A DNA stretch of 64,000 nt from Metallyticus violacea (taxonomy: Eukaryota; Arthropoda; Insecta; Mantodea; Metallyticidae), in assembly GCA_030762175.1 (NCBI GenBank), contig CM060831.1, forward strand, positions 78,436,501 to 78,500,500, written 5' to 3'. Within the stretch, counting starts at the first letter, position 1. The number at the start of each line of letters is the position of its first letter. Positions 35,818 through 46,673 of the stretch are shown here, one piece after another. The notes below the pieces were generated by a model. The model saw nothing but the letters and a program-made list of their open reading frames with translations. It had not been told where the DNA came from and did no database searches. The position numbers and the translations under genes were made by a program.

Positions 35818-35870
<53 letters not shown>

Positions 35871-36006
35871 AAGGAAACGTTTCAAGCCTACGTTTAGCTA
35901 TTTATGAGGACTGAGTAAAACCTGGTAGGACGGTCAAGGCTGGCATCAAACCCAGATCTCCGGCTCACGAGTCCATGCCTTAACGACCTCGGCCACACAT
36001 GGAGGT
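35812..36006 (-). mobile_element. SINE-A copy A9 with a very long internal A tract
   Basis: The tRNA head (right end, CGGCCACACATGG) and the body are recognisable on the minus strand. The internal A tract between body and tail has grown to about 44 T residues at 35822-35865 as written on the plus strand, against 5-14 in the other copies. The tail is cut short after GAGATGAAATAAATTGGG. Parts of the body are deleted. Confidence 0.8.
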
Positions 36007-37980
36007 CAGAGAGGTCTTATAAAAAGTAATTGAGATAGGAAACCTGCGGTCACAAACAAAAATGTCGAAACTATGGGCTATTAAATACTTTTAATATGGT
36101 GCTGATAAATTCACACTAAAGCTAAATGGCGTTAAAAGCCGTATTAAGTAGAACTGCTTCGCGTTCTCGTAATACTAAAGAAAACCTGGTTGTTAAAAGC
36201 CAGTGAACGACATTTTCACAATTTAACATTAAGGTAATCTGAAAATGTTCAGGCTATACGCACGATTGCATGTCACTGCAATGGTGTGCTAGTTAAATTA
36301 AAAACAAAGTCGTGATTATAATTGTTTCCTAATGTCAATTGTTTCTTGCAAGAGTTACTTGTTTCGCAACCACAAGATACAAGATAAAATAACTAACCAA
36401 ATACATTACAAATAGAAGAAATGGACATTTGTACAGTTTTTATGAACTTTCCGACACGTACCTACCTGATTTAAAAGACTGTGCTATAAGATTTCAATCT
36501 GTTGATAGGCGTTTGCGTAAACTCTGAACACATGCTTTTAGATAAACAAATTCAGTGTCGTGCATCCTTAAGCCCTAACATGTAAGTTTGATACTTTTGA
36601 CCCTGGGTCCTTTTATCAAATTGCTTGTGTAATGTCCCCGTTATTTGATATTGTTCATCAACATCATATATATGCAAAATAAGGTGAAAATGATATTCTA
36701 TCTTGACAATCTTTCAATCATTTGAGCAATGTGGGAAATTTCACCTTTTAGTATTAAATTGTCAATTACATTTTAAAGTTTATTCATTTTGTTTAGAAAA
36801 CATAATGTTAATAGTTCTACAATTAATTAAGCAATAGATTATACATTGCTTTGTGTAAAATCTTTCACGTATTCTGTTCTATGAGTTTGGTGTAACTGTA
36901 GTTCCATTAGAATGCAGTTGAAGATTTTTATAGACACAAACACTTGATATACGTTTCAAAACTGATCCTTTATAAGCTGAGATAAACAAAAAAGCAAATT
37001 TTGCATTTGTATAACATCTTCTGGAAGTAAATTATTTGAAGCTTCAAGTTCAGCATGTGTTTGCTGTGTTTAAAAATTTCACAGCTAAATCTAGTTGCAG
37101 GAAATTATACTGGTAACCAAATGATGAATAGATATTTGAACTAAGTGGTAAGCTATGCATCAAAGTTGAATGTAGGAACAAAAATTAAATTCATCCAATA
37201 CAGAGTTATAAAATTAGTTATGACACATAAAATTTTTAGTTTATATTTTGGTCTAAATATTATATTTTTATTAATGGAGGAAAAAAGTGTCTTCTAATGT
37301 TTTATGTTTGTATTTCAATACAATAAATTTCCATCAGAAGTGGAAAACATCTAAATCATAGGAGTTTTAAAACAGCTTTAATAGCCAACTGTAGATTATA
37401 GGTACTTTATATGATGATACTATAGAAGAAATTAAAGAAAGTATCTAAGCATAAATTGGAAAGTGTATAGAAGCAAAGTTGTTGCGAATAAATGCAAATT
37501 TCATTAAAAGATAATTAATTTCACCATATTTTCATAGACGTGAATGTTATACTTTTCTATTTTAATTTAAATGTCACGATTAATTTATCGTATCTTTCTT
37601 ATATTACACAACATTCAATATTTTGACAGGTGGTAGTATTCAACAAAACAAGCTAATAAACATAGGTTGTAAAACTAACTTTTAGTAAGAAAAACGAGTT
37701 TTAAATTGGTATTGTAGAAACAACTCACTAAAAGAATTGCATTTTCTCTACCTGGAATGCAGAAAACAAGAGAGTGACAAAGACTGCTGTCATATGTTTC
37801 TGCAGGAAACATACACATCTGTCTTTGGTTGGTCAAGCGGCAAAGTTGGCTAGTGCGCGTGTGATATAGAATTCTTAACACTGGGTGAGTACAGTATTTC
37901 CTTATTTGTTTTAATTGGATACCCGTAAACAGTTTGTATGGTAATTTTGTGATATTGTTTTATTTTGATGAATTATGTTC
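36007..37980. other. Unassigned AT-rich DNA
   Basis: No gene or element is recognised over about 2 kb. Confidence 0.5.
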
Positions 37981-38000
37981 CATTTTTGAACGCACAGCAC

Positions 38001-38815
38001 ACGTACTGCACCCAGGATATGGCTTTCTGCTCTGGCCTAGTAAATAGAAGTAATTTGCAAGCCCATGCTGCTCTCACGGTTCCACCTGATAGCTCATTCT
38101 GCAAACAACTTTCCCAGCGACTTCTGGAACTTGATCCTTAACGCCATGTGTTGAGACTTCGGTCGATTACAAGTTCTGACATGGAGAAACGCATACTGCG
38201 GATGAATAGTAGCAGCTCAAAGTACTAGCAATGCTCTTCTCCAGGCAGTACCTCATGAACAAAAGCTGTACCTGCCGACACCCCGCCAGATTGCAGCTCT
38301 AGCAAAGGTTAACTGAAGATATATTTTTCATATCAATGATTTTCCTTGACTGATAAGTTGAGGTTCACTATATATAGCTGAAAATCCTCATGCAGTTGAA
38401 GAAGAAGAAAATAACACCAGCACCAATTTTCAGTTAATGTATGGGCAGGAATTAGCCATGAGATTAATAGAACCACACACTCTGCCATACACATAAGTGA
38501 TGATCAAAGCAAACGAATTGCTGGGGAAAGTGTCATCCCAACAACGGCTACAGGTGGAGGAGCACTGAACGAGAACATCTATTGCAGCCATTTTTGGGCA
38601 ATGAATTTCGGGGAGGTCCAGTACAACAGTTTGCTCATTCCCACAGACCTTGAAGGCCTTAGAGTATGGAATTCCCGCCAGTGATGTTAAAACATTACAG
38701 AGTCTACTTCAACGCCTATCAGCAATTCAAAGATCAACCAAAGTGCGTGATTTTCAAAGACTTAGGAGAGAAGTGAATGGAAATCACACTGAGCATCGTC
38801 TGCGATGTTGATGAA
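38001..38815 (+). pseudogene. Decayed coding stretch with a possible intron, unknown family
   Basis: Coding-like plus-strand sequence runs from a splice-acceptor-like CGCACAG at 37993-37999. It gives MAFCSGLVNRSNLQAHAAL, then LRSITSSDMEKRILRMN, then after a one-base shift PHEQKLYLPTPRQIAALAK. A 92-bp segment beginning GTTAAC (38309) and ending TATATATAG (about 38380) could be an intron. Reading resumes as AENPHAVEEEENN and later EYGIPASDVKTLQSLLQRL. Several stops and frameshifts show it is dead. I do not recognise the family. It may be a host pseudogene or an uncharacterised transposon protein. Confidence 0.35.
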
Positions 38816-39844
38816 TAAGTACTCATATCTCGGAATTTTAGGACTTGTGTTAATTAGATTTTTTTTTTATTTACACTACCATTTATCAAACCACTGAATA
38901 ATTTTAAAACCAAAATTGATTAATTTGGTCATGTATGCGAACAAACATCTTCGATTACATAAATAATTGCAGTTCACAGAAGCTAGAAACAGTACATGTA
39001 AACCATATTAGATGTTCTAGAATCGCACGAGAGGCGGAAATATTGTTACGTGTAATCACTTTCAAGCTACCACTTTATGACGTCGATCATGACTGTGCTA
39101 CCAGATCTGTGACACATACTGCATTAATAATAACAGCCCTAAGGTTCCCTGGAAGGGTGACCAATTCACAAGGGAGGCAAGGTAGCTTAATAACATTTAA
39201 AGAAAGGATAGTTATTTCTAATCACGATTAATACAAAGTTGCAACTAATTGATATAACATTAAGTATGAATATTATATCAAGACAAAATTACTTTCGTGT
39301 GAATATTCTAGATAAATCTCTGTCATCCTTTTTCTCAAAATATTCGGCCCATTTAATTAAATTTTATATGAAAATCGGGAACGAGAATAAACATGCTAAA
39401 CTGGGCTACAAAAAGTTCATACATATCTCAAAATAGAAAAGTTATATAAAATACAAAGGAAGGACTATATAACATTTTTAAACAACACAACTTCTTGCAA
39501 CAACATGACTTGAAAACAATAATAAATTCCAGCAAATGCAACCAAGCAATATAACCAAATTGGCTCAAGAAAATTGCTCATTTTACATAAATCAAATTCA
39601 AAGAAATATTAACATCAAGAAACTCAAGCTAAAGAGACCGAAAATAACTCCACTCGCCCATAGCTTTCCTGCTGCTGTATTCTTCAGTGCATATTAGCCA
39701 TTCAGTACCAGTTTAGAACATAAAAGTTGTGTCAGAAATATTTATAAATATTTGATTTGCGAAACATGAAATTTTCACATACAATTGTGATAAACTGACG
39801 TATTTGTAAAATTATAACAAATTCGATAGGGCTATGAAATGGAC
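38816..39844. other. Unassigned AT-rich DNA
   Basis: A 98-codon plus-strand frame (38935-39231) has no recognised signature. Nothing else is seen. Confidence 0.45.
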
Positions 39845-39961
39845 ATAAACTTAGGCCTGGAAAGGTTCCTTCCTTAAAAACATTACTGTACATTTTTATC
39901 GTCTCATCTCATGGATCATAAGAATCCACCACCTGTGATACTTCAGCAGTGAAAAATGGGC
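39845..39961 (+). mobile_element. SINE-A 3' fragment A10
   Basis: TAAACTTAGGCCTGGAA, CCTTCCTTAAAAA and a decayed tail with CACCTGTGATACTTCAGCAG are present. The tRNA head is absent, so the copy is 5'-truncated. Confidence 0.75.
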
Positions 39962-40696
39962 TTTGGATCTGAAGGAAAACCCGTTTTTGGATTAATGAGA
40001 GGTAGAGGTAAAGTTTCAGCAGAAAATTCTGAGCCTTGAGCTCGGTATACCTGTTTGAACATTTATTTCTTGTTGTTATATCTACAAGCGTATGCGAAGG
40101 ATACGCATGTACCCAGCCGGTATCAAAAGAGGCGACAAAATTTGATATGAACGTTTCTCGATATCCCAACAACAACACTGATAAACTCTCTCGCAGCTAT
40201 ATGTATGTTAATCCTAGACTGTTATTATTACATCATTCCACTGTCCACATAGAGTGTGTCTACTGTTAAACCACAGACTGAAACTAAAACATTGTTGGTG
40301 CAGTTAGACAGAGAATACTGTGGCTATATTATGAAAGACTCTGAGCAAAATGTGGCGACGTTACAAGCAGGACTGAAAGCACTACTGCTAGTGGAGTCTC
40401 TTGCTGTGCTGCTCCCATTTCGTAAACATAAATGGATAGAGGCGGGTAAATCACTGTAATGAGGGCATTGTTAGGCGGATGAAATGTTGAAACGGTGGGA
40501 AATGTGCTCTTATTCCAATTCGCAACTAATTCATATATACACACACAAACCTAATCTGTCGACTAACCTCGGGCAAGTCCTAGAAACCGTGGACCCGGTG
40601 ATTTAGCGAGTAAATCATTGTAATTGTGGCAAACCTACTTAAACTATGGCAGGAAAAAGAAAAAGGGGGGGGGGGAAACCCCAAGCATTGGGATAG
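39962..40696. other. Unassigned DNA
   Basis: No feature is recognised apart from a run of 12 G residues at about 40666-40677, just before SINE-B copy B3. Confidence 0.5.
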
Positions 40697-40962
40697 TAGG
40701 GTTCGAAATCACTACATCCAAGATCGCGGGTTGGAACCCGGCCAGGACCGATGGATTTTTTCGGGCGTAAAAATCCTAAGTATGGCTTCCTTCGGAAGGG
40801 AAGTAAAGCCGTGGGTCCCGTGTCGTACATTTACGGCATGTAAAAGAACCTCAAGCCTGAAAGAGAGGCCTCTGAGCAAAATTTGTCGGCCGTTTCACGC
40901 CCTGAGTTGAATGGGACGCTGATGACCTGAGATGTTAAAGAGCGTCCATAAATAAATCAATC
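40697..40962 (+). mobile_element. SINE-B copy B3
   Basis: The body and tail are well preserved: TCGGGCGTAAAAATCCTAAG, GGCTTCCTTCGGAAGGG, a CCGTGTCGTACATTTACGGC block and GAGCGTCCATAAATAAATC. The tRNA head is damaged, with the A-box side unreadable and the B box reading GGTTGGAACCCGG. No target-site duplication was assigned. Confidence 0.9.
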
Positions 40963-41309
40963 TAGAAACCACTATCTTCACAATTATAGCATGAGGTCCA
41001 TCTAAAAGGGCATTAAGCCTTTGTATCTTCTGTCGGCAAATCTCTTTCCGAAATATTCACACGGAGTGAAAAACTCGTAACCTGAACAAAGAAAAGCCTT
41101 CTTCTTTTGTTTCCACTGTAACCTGCTAGTCCCCATTGTGCTATACTTCCTCCTGCGAACAGCCTTTTGTACAAATATACAATAGCTCTTTCTCTTTCTA
41201 AAGGTTTTAATACAGGTTGTTCAGGTCAACAGTGTGGTAACAGAACATGAAAGTAAATACAATACCTAAACAAATACTGTTATCTATAAAACACATCAGA
41301 TCATATACT
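40963..41309. other. Unassigned DNA
   Basis: About 350 bp with no recognised feature between SINE-B copy B3 and the tn-T palindromic element. Confidence 0.5.
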
Positions 41310-42060
41310 TACAGAGGGTGCCAAAAATGTAAACACCCTTCAAGCAAAGAAAAAACTGTGTTAACATAACAAACCTGAATTCACACGAACAGAAAATGAT
41401 GAGCACTAATCATCTTAGACCTTTACAGTTACAACAGTTGCTCAAAATCCCCACCATCGGCGTCGATACACTTCTGAGTACGTTGAACTACTGATTGAGC
41501 AACGTTTACGAAAGTGTCCTCAGCGATTGCAGTACATGCCGTTTCAATTTCTTCCCGAAGTGCTGTCAGTGTAGCTGGTTTTCTACGGTATACAACATCC
41601 TTAAGAGTTCCCCATAGGTAGAAGTCCAACGGAATTAGATACGGAGAACGCAGTGTAAACTCAATCGGACCTCTTCGTCCTATCGGATATTGTCTTGGAT
41701 CCAGTGCGTGGGGCTTGTTGCTGTACGAGGTCTCCCAGATCTGCCCTTGTGAACATCGCATACGATACCATGAGTCTCAAATTTGTCTCGAACGCGTGCA
41801 ATTGTTACTCGCGTTGGCGGTTCTGTTCTGTGCACACGTCTGCATTGCCTTTGAACTTCAACAACATTTTCGGTTTTCCAATACCAGTTCAAAATTGCTT
41901 TCCGCTGTTCAGACGATAATCTTGGCTTCATTTTTTGTAGCAATGCTAGCATAACGTAATGTGAGTTGCATCTGTTTACAGAACATCATATGATAATCTT
42001 GGCATCATTTGTTCATTGTTAATTTACCTGTCACGTAGCAACACTATCATAATGTGATAG

Positions 42061-42330
42061 ACTTCTATCTATGGGGAATTCTTAAAAATGTTGTATACAG
42101 TTGAAAACCAGCTACACTGGCAGCACTTCGGGAAGAAATTGAAACGGCAGGTGCTGCAATCTCTGAGGACACTTTCGCAAACGTTGCTCAATCAGTAGTT
42201 CAACGTACTCAGAAGTGTATCGATGCCGATGGCGGGCAACTGTTGTAACTGTAAAAGTCTAAGATAATTAGTGCTCATCATTTTTTGTTTTGTTATGTTA
42301 ACACGGTTATTTTATATATATTTATGAAGT
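42061..42330 (+). repeat. Right inverted arm of tn-T copy 1
   Basis: From GACTTCTATCTATGGGGAA onwards this arm is about 90% identical to the reverse complement of 41312-41628. It includes the frame VAQSVVQRTQKCIDADGG and the stop. The junction with 5'-leader sequence is abrupt at 42060/42061. Confidence 0.85.
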
Positions 42331-42626
42331 TGAGTTTTTTTTTGAGTAGTTTTTAACGCCCGTTTTTACTACTGAGGCACCACAGGCGGTGGACACTGAT
42401 GATACATGAGATGAAATGATAAATTGGGAAAGGATATATTTTTTTTTTTTTAAGGAAGGAAGCGTTCCAGGCCTAAGTTTAGGTACCTCCCCGGCATTTG
42501 CCAGTTATGAAGACTGAGGAAAACCTGGAAAAAACCCCAGTCAGGAAGGACGGTCCTGGCGGGATTCGAACCGCAGACCTCCCGCTCACGAGTCCGTGCC
42601 TTAACGACCTCGGCCACCCGTGGCGG
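42331..42626 (-). mobile_element. SINE-A copy A11, inserted in tn-T
   Basis: This is a full-length, well-preserved copy with tail at the left (TTTTTTTTGAGTAGTTTTTAA) and tRNA head at the right (CGGCCACCCGTGGCGG). A perfect 12-bp target-site duplication TATTTATGAAGT lies at 42319-42330 and 42627-42638. The internal A tract is about 14 bases. Confidence 0.96.
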
Positions 42627-42665
42627 TATTTATGAAGTGAGTATACATTTTTGGTACCCTCTGTA

Positions 42666-43131
42666 GTTCTAACAATCTGCAAATTCATTAAAGATTTTTT
42701 ATTCTTATGATTCTTAAACATTAGGAGTAAATATTTAAACATTGTTTCGATGCAAGAAATATGACAGTTGCAAACAAGTAAGTAGATAGCCAATGAACAA
42801 AAAACATTGAAAGCGGCTTTCTCTTGCTCAGAATTAATTAATATTCAGGTTTATATCCTTCTTCAAGGTCATGCTACATGCAAATCATCTACATTAAAGA
42901 AGAAGTGTCCCATAATTGCACACCGTGTCAAAGAAACTCTCTTCCAGTGCATTATACAAGTTTTCCCAATCTCTACCTCAGTTGAAAAAGGGCGGAGATT
43001 TGGTTCCGCGTAGGACAATACTTAGATTTGTTTCCTTTCTTTTTTGAATTCCAAATTTTAAGAGATAAAATTAATTTATAAATAGAAGTTGTTATTCCAC
43101 AATAGCCTTGTGCAGCATATTAGTTGCAAAT
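42666..43131. other. Unassigned DNA
   Basis: No recognised feature. Confidence 0.5.
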
Positions 43132-43228
43132 AAAAATCAGACCTTTGGGTCACGGGCGGGATCCAAACCAGAGATCTTCAGGGCTGACGCTCTAACGAAC
43201 TGAGCTACCGTGCATGTAACCACGAACC
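43132..43228 (-). repeat. tRNA-derived repeat (SINE-C candidate), minus copy
   Basis: On the minus strand, GGTAGCTCAGTTCGTTAGAGC and GGTTTGGATCCCGCC give good A- and B-box-like elements. The following tail GACCCAAAGGTCTGATTTTT matches the plus-strand copy 440 bp away. Overall it resembles an Ala/Ile/Val-type tRNA with a short 3' extension. A functional tRNA is unlikely because the acceptor stem is not matched. Confidence 0.5.
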
Positions 43229-43571
43229 TGTCACATCTGATTGTATAAACAAATCAATTTAATACATTAAACCCAACATTTTGTATAATATACAAACACT
43301 CCCCTTAGGTTGGAGAGAATATTTTGGGACTCAAAATGTTTATTTTGTTTTGATAAGGATTTGAAGAGTAAATCAATGGTTTCAAATAAATGGTTAAAAG
43401 TCTGGCTTGAACCACATTAACTCATCTCGACTACCGTTTTCTCTTCAATCATTCTTAATTGCTGTTATTTTCGGAGACTATCAGAAAGGCAACTCTTAAT
43501 GCTATGACCCAGGCTTATAGTTTAACCGCCAGCTACATAGGGGGTTAATTTATGTATAGGAAAGTTCTCTC
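43229..43571. other. Spacer between inverted tRNA-like repeats
   Basis: About 340 bp of AT-rich sequence with no recognised feature. Confidence 0.45.
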
Positions 43572-43668
43572 ACATAGCCGTGTTATGAATGATGCTCAGT
43601 TGTTAGAGCATCAGCCGGAAAGCTGCAGAGTCGTGGTCGGAATCCCTAAAGTCTGATTTTTCATTTTG
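43572..43668 (+). repeat. tRNA-derived repeat (SINE-C candidate), plus copy
   Basis: GATGCTCAGTTGTTAGAGCAT and GTGGTCGGAATCCC are A- and B-box-like. The tail CTAAAGTCTGATTTTTCATTT matches the inverted partner at 43.13 kb. It is more decayed than the partner. Confidence 0.45.
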
Positions 43669-44084
43669 TTTTTCCTAACACTTACACACTTGATATGTCA
43701 GCGGTTACAAAGTGTTAGTCTATTGAGCGTGTAACGGCTCCCTTGTTATATGTCTGCAAAATATCTCATAAAACTACGCCACGTACAAGAAATGTGGCAA
43801 GGTAAATCACCTTGATGAAATTTGTTGTTAACCACTTCTCTAGGTATTTGGCTTTCGAAAGGATTAATACAAGTAAAGAAGCTGATTAGTACAGTGCAAT
43901 GACTTAATTTACAGATTGCATTTAATTCATTACAGGCCAAACCTTAGTAAACACATCTTTAATAACGCTGTTTTTGAAGTCTGTCTTCTCCCTTATCTTT
44001 GTTTTCTTACAAAGAATCACGTCTTTCCGGCTTCTGGAATGCTTTTAAGTGTAAATAATTCATACTATGACTGATGATGACTGA
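43669..44084. other. Unassigned DNA
   Basis: No recognised feature. Confidence 0.5.
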
Positions 44085-44360
44085 ATAGTATTTAACTCCC
44101 ATTTTTGCTACAGAGGCACCACAGGCGGTGAACACTGATGATACATGAGATGAAATGATATATTGGGGAAATAATTTTTTTTAAGGAAGGAAACGTTCCA
44201 GGCCTAAGATTAGGGTACCTCCCCGGCATTTGTCATTTATGAGGACTGCGGAAAACCTGGAAAAAACCTCGATCAGGGAGAACGGTCTCAGTGGGTTTCG
44301 AACACCAGACCTCCCGCCCACGAGTCCGCACCTTAACGACCTCGGTCACCCTTGGCGGTA
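44085..44360 (-). mobile_element. SINE-A copy A12
   Basis: Tail (TTTTGCTACAGAGGCACC), body and tRNA head (CGGTCACCCTTGGCGG) are readable on the minus strand. The B box is altered (GTTTCGAACACC in plus orientation). No target-site duplication was found. Confidence 0.9.
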
Positions 44361-45069
44361 TATTTACTTTCATAAATAGAACGAGCTTAAATGCAAAGTC
44401 AAAAAAGGTTTCAATAAAGAGATCTAAAAGTTTTAACGTCATAATTTAAGTTAATAGTTTCGGAAATACAGGGAGGACACAATGTTTCAATCCATGTTCA
44501 CGAAATAAGTTTGTAGTAAATAAAAGCTATATACACACAATCGTTCATGGTTTTATTGCCAGCGAATACTCCAGGCGAAGCGAATGCAATTTCTGCGCAA
44601 CGGTTTAAGTTCTCGCAATTGCAACTTCAATTACAATGAAAATTAGCGTTGTCTTACCTCGGAAGATGTTGGTAATGTTCTGTTGCGTATCTAAACATTT
44701 CTGATATCTTTTTAGAAACGTTCATTGATTTCGTATAAGAAGGTATTGGAAGAATTCTTTGGCTCATGAACAGAGCATCAGTGTGTTAAAGTTAATATTT
44801 GTTTAATGAATGAGCTAGGGGACTTTGATGACCTAAGTTCCCTAGGCATTCACTAAGACCTGAGGGAAAACCTCTGAAGAAAGCTCAATCAGCAAACTGA
44901 CCTAATCGGAAACAGAATTTGGGCCAGCCGGGTAGGAAGCATGAAATGGAACCATAAAACATAACGTTAATATCCATGATTACTAAATTTTACTCTATGG
45001 TTTTGATCTGTGCAAACAAGATTAACTGTACAACAACTGTTTAATAAAGAAGTTATCATACTTTTTTGA
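44361..45069. other. Unassigned DNA
   Basis: The stretch at 44860-44920 weakly recalls the SINE-A body (GGGAAAACCTCTGAAG), but this is too degraded to call. Nothing else is recognised. Confidence 0.4.
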
Positions 45070-45550
45070 TTTAATTTCACCCTGTGAAAATTACCATCAT
45101 CACCAACACTTAAAAAGTAAACGTGGTTGATTCTACTAGGAAAGTTATGGTTATCTCATTTTTCGATACTCAAGGGATTGTTTACCAGCATGTCATACCG
45201 GCACACACAGCTGTAACCGGGTAATATTTCAGTTTATCCTGAAAATTCTGCAAGGTAAAGGCCCACATTTCAGTGCAACAACTATGACAATGTAATAAAT
45301 ATTATTGCTGAATATCTCACAAAAATGAATGTTACGTGTGTCACTCACCTTCCCTATAGTTCAGATTTAGCCTCGTATGACATTTTCGTTTTCCTAAATT
45401 GAAGTAACACTTTGATGGGAGGCATTTTCCATCACCATAAGCAGTGGAGGCGATTCTGAAGGACTTGTCAAAAATTTTCCGCCATGTCTGGTAGAAACGC
45501 TAGGACAGACACATTCAGAAATATCGTCAAAACTATGATGATGGGTCTTT
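45070..45550 (+). pseudogene. mar-3 relic 2: decayed mariner C-terminal half
   Basis: Decayed VKTMVIF/HVIPAHTAV-type residues lead to AEYLTKMNVTCVTHLPYSS (about 45316-45370) and then DLASYDIFVF, the degraded third catalytic box with its aspartate kept. After a shift comes a NTLMGGIFHHHKQ tail. The second aspartate box is degraded (ATTMTM-like). The N-terminal half is missing. Wording close to the 16.2-kb relic (AEN/AEYLTK, then RGRRF-like and MKAAE-like motifs) places it in the same subfamily. Confidence 0.65.
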
Positions 45551-46011
45551 ACCCATGTTGTCAAAGAAATTAATGATCATTCATCATTGAACAGATCTCG
45601 TGTGTATTTCAACACGACCACACGTTTCAAAGTATGCATTGTTTTTCAAAAACACTAGGCATCCCCTCATTTTGCGTTGGGTGCGAGAGACAACCTCAAC
45701 CAACAATTTCCCAACAAATTCTAGGCAGAGGTTCACAACAAAATGGTCAAGTTCGACCACCGCGTTTGGCGCCTTTAAACGTGTTTCCTTGGGTGTATAT
45801 CTGGTCACGAATGTACAAAACTGAAGAGATTATACACATGTACAGAGTCTTTCAAGGTTTTGTCACTCTTTTCATGGCAAATGGCGGGTCGAAAGTAACA
45901 GCGATTCCGTGCAATTTTTCCAATTATAAAATGAAAGTGAAAATAAGCACATATATTATGACAGGAGGGGTTGGAAATGTTGTCCTGGTACTGTCACATA
46001 TTTCATGGTTG
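45551..46011. other. Unassigned DNA
   Basis: The 131-codon plus frame at 45634-46029 overlaps the SINE-B insertion point and has no family signature. Nothing is recognised. Confidence 0.45.
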
Positions 46012-46305
46012 TCGGTCCTGGTGCTGTAGTGGTTGTCTTCTAAACCCAACATCGCGGGTTCGAACCCGGCCAGAATCGATGGATTTTTTCGGGTGTAAAA
46101 ATCTTAAGTATGGCTTCCTTCGGAAGTGAAGTAAAGCCGTGGGTCCCGTGTCGTACATTTACGGCACGAAAAAGAACCTCAAGTCTGAAAGAAGAGGCCT
46201 CTGAGCAAAATTTGTCGGCCGTTTCACGTCCGGAATAGAATGGGACGCTGATGACGTGAGATGTTAAACAGCGTCCTTAAATAAAACAAATCAAATAAAA
46301 TTTTT
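46012..46305 (+). mobile_element. SINE-B copy B4
   Basis: The head GTCGGTCCTGGTGCTGTAGTG, B box GGTTCGAACCCGG, body and tail (CAGCGTCCTTAAATAAAAC, then A/T-rich) are present. Flanks TTTCATGGTTG (46001-46011) and TTTCATGATTG (46306-46316) form an 11-bp target-site duplication with one mismatch. Confidence 0.93.
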
Positions 46306-46629
46306 TTTCATGATTGCAATGATGTGGTCAGGTTTTTTGGACTCAAAATAACTGGTACTAAAGTATAATAAACTCCGATTTTATATACGAAGCCATCTTT
46401 TATCGACATGCAAGGAGATTTGGTGTATAAAATCGAAGTTTTCTCTACTCCAGTACTTGATATCTTGAGCCGGAAAATGAACAACATAGATGGAACTATG
46501 TTTCACCAGAAAAGAATATTAAGCATGGATCAATTACTTCAACGTTCAGTAACACACATTTACGGAATATTAACATCACCTACCAGCAATTCATGGACAA
46601 CAGCGACCTTGTTTAAAGTGACTCAATTG

Positions 46630-46671
<42 letters not shown>
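46630..46671. repeat. (TA)n microsatellite
   Basis: An uninterrupted run of about 20 TA units. Being self-complementary, it can extrude a cruciform. Confidence 0.96.

Positions 46672-46673
<2 letters not shown>

Larger units (their letters stand above)
41312..42663. mobile_element. tn-T copy 1: palindromic, core-deleted Tc1/mariner derivative
   Basis: TA dinucleotides (41310-41311, 42664-42665) flank inverted ends CAGAGGGTGCCAAAAATGTA and CAGAGGGTACCAAAAATGTA. From the left, on the minus strand, lies a C-terminal segment (GRRGPIE to FEQLL, about 41429-41660). It is joined directly to an N-terminal DUF4817-like helix-turn-helix (MKPRLSSEQRKAILNWYW to CDVHKGRSGRPRT, about 41700-41934), so the whole catalytic core is deleted. 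After the 5' leader, a second copy of the C-terminal part runs on the plus strand (42061-42250) to the right end, making the unit a foldback. SINE-A copy A11 interrupts the right arm. Confidence 0.88.

Noticed and set aside
43132..43228. Functional tRNA gene
   Set aside because: A and B boxes are present but the acceptor stem does not pair and the sequence continues into a repeat tail.
46630..46671. TA run considered as an origin or regulatory hairpin
   Set aside because: It is an ordinary TA microsatellite with no further context.
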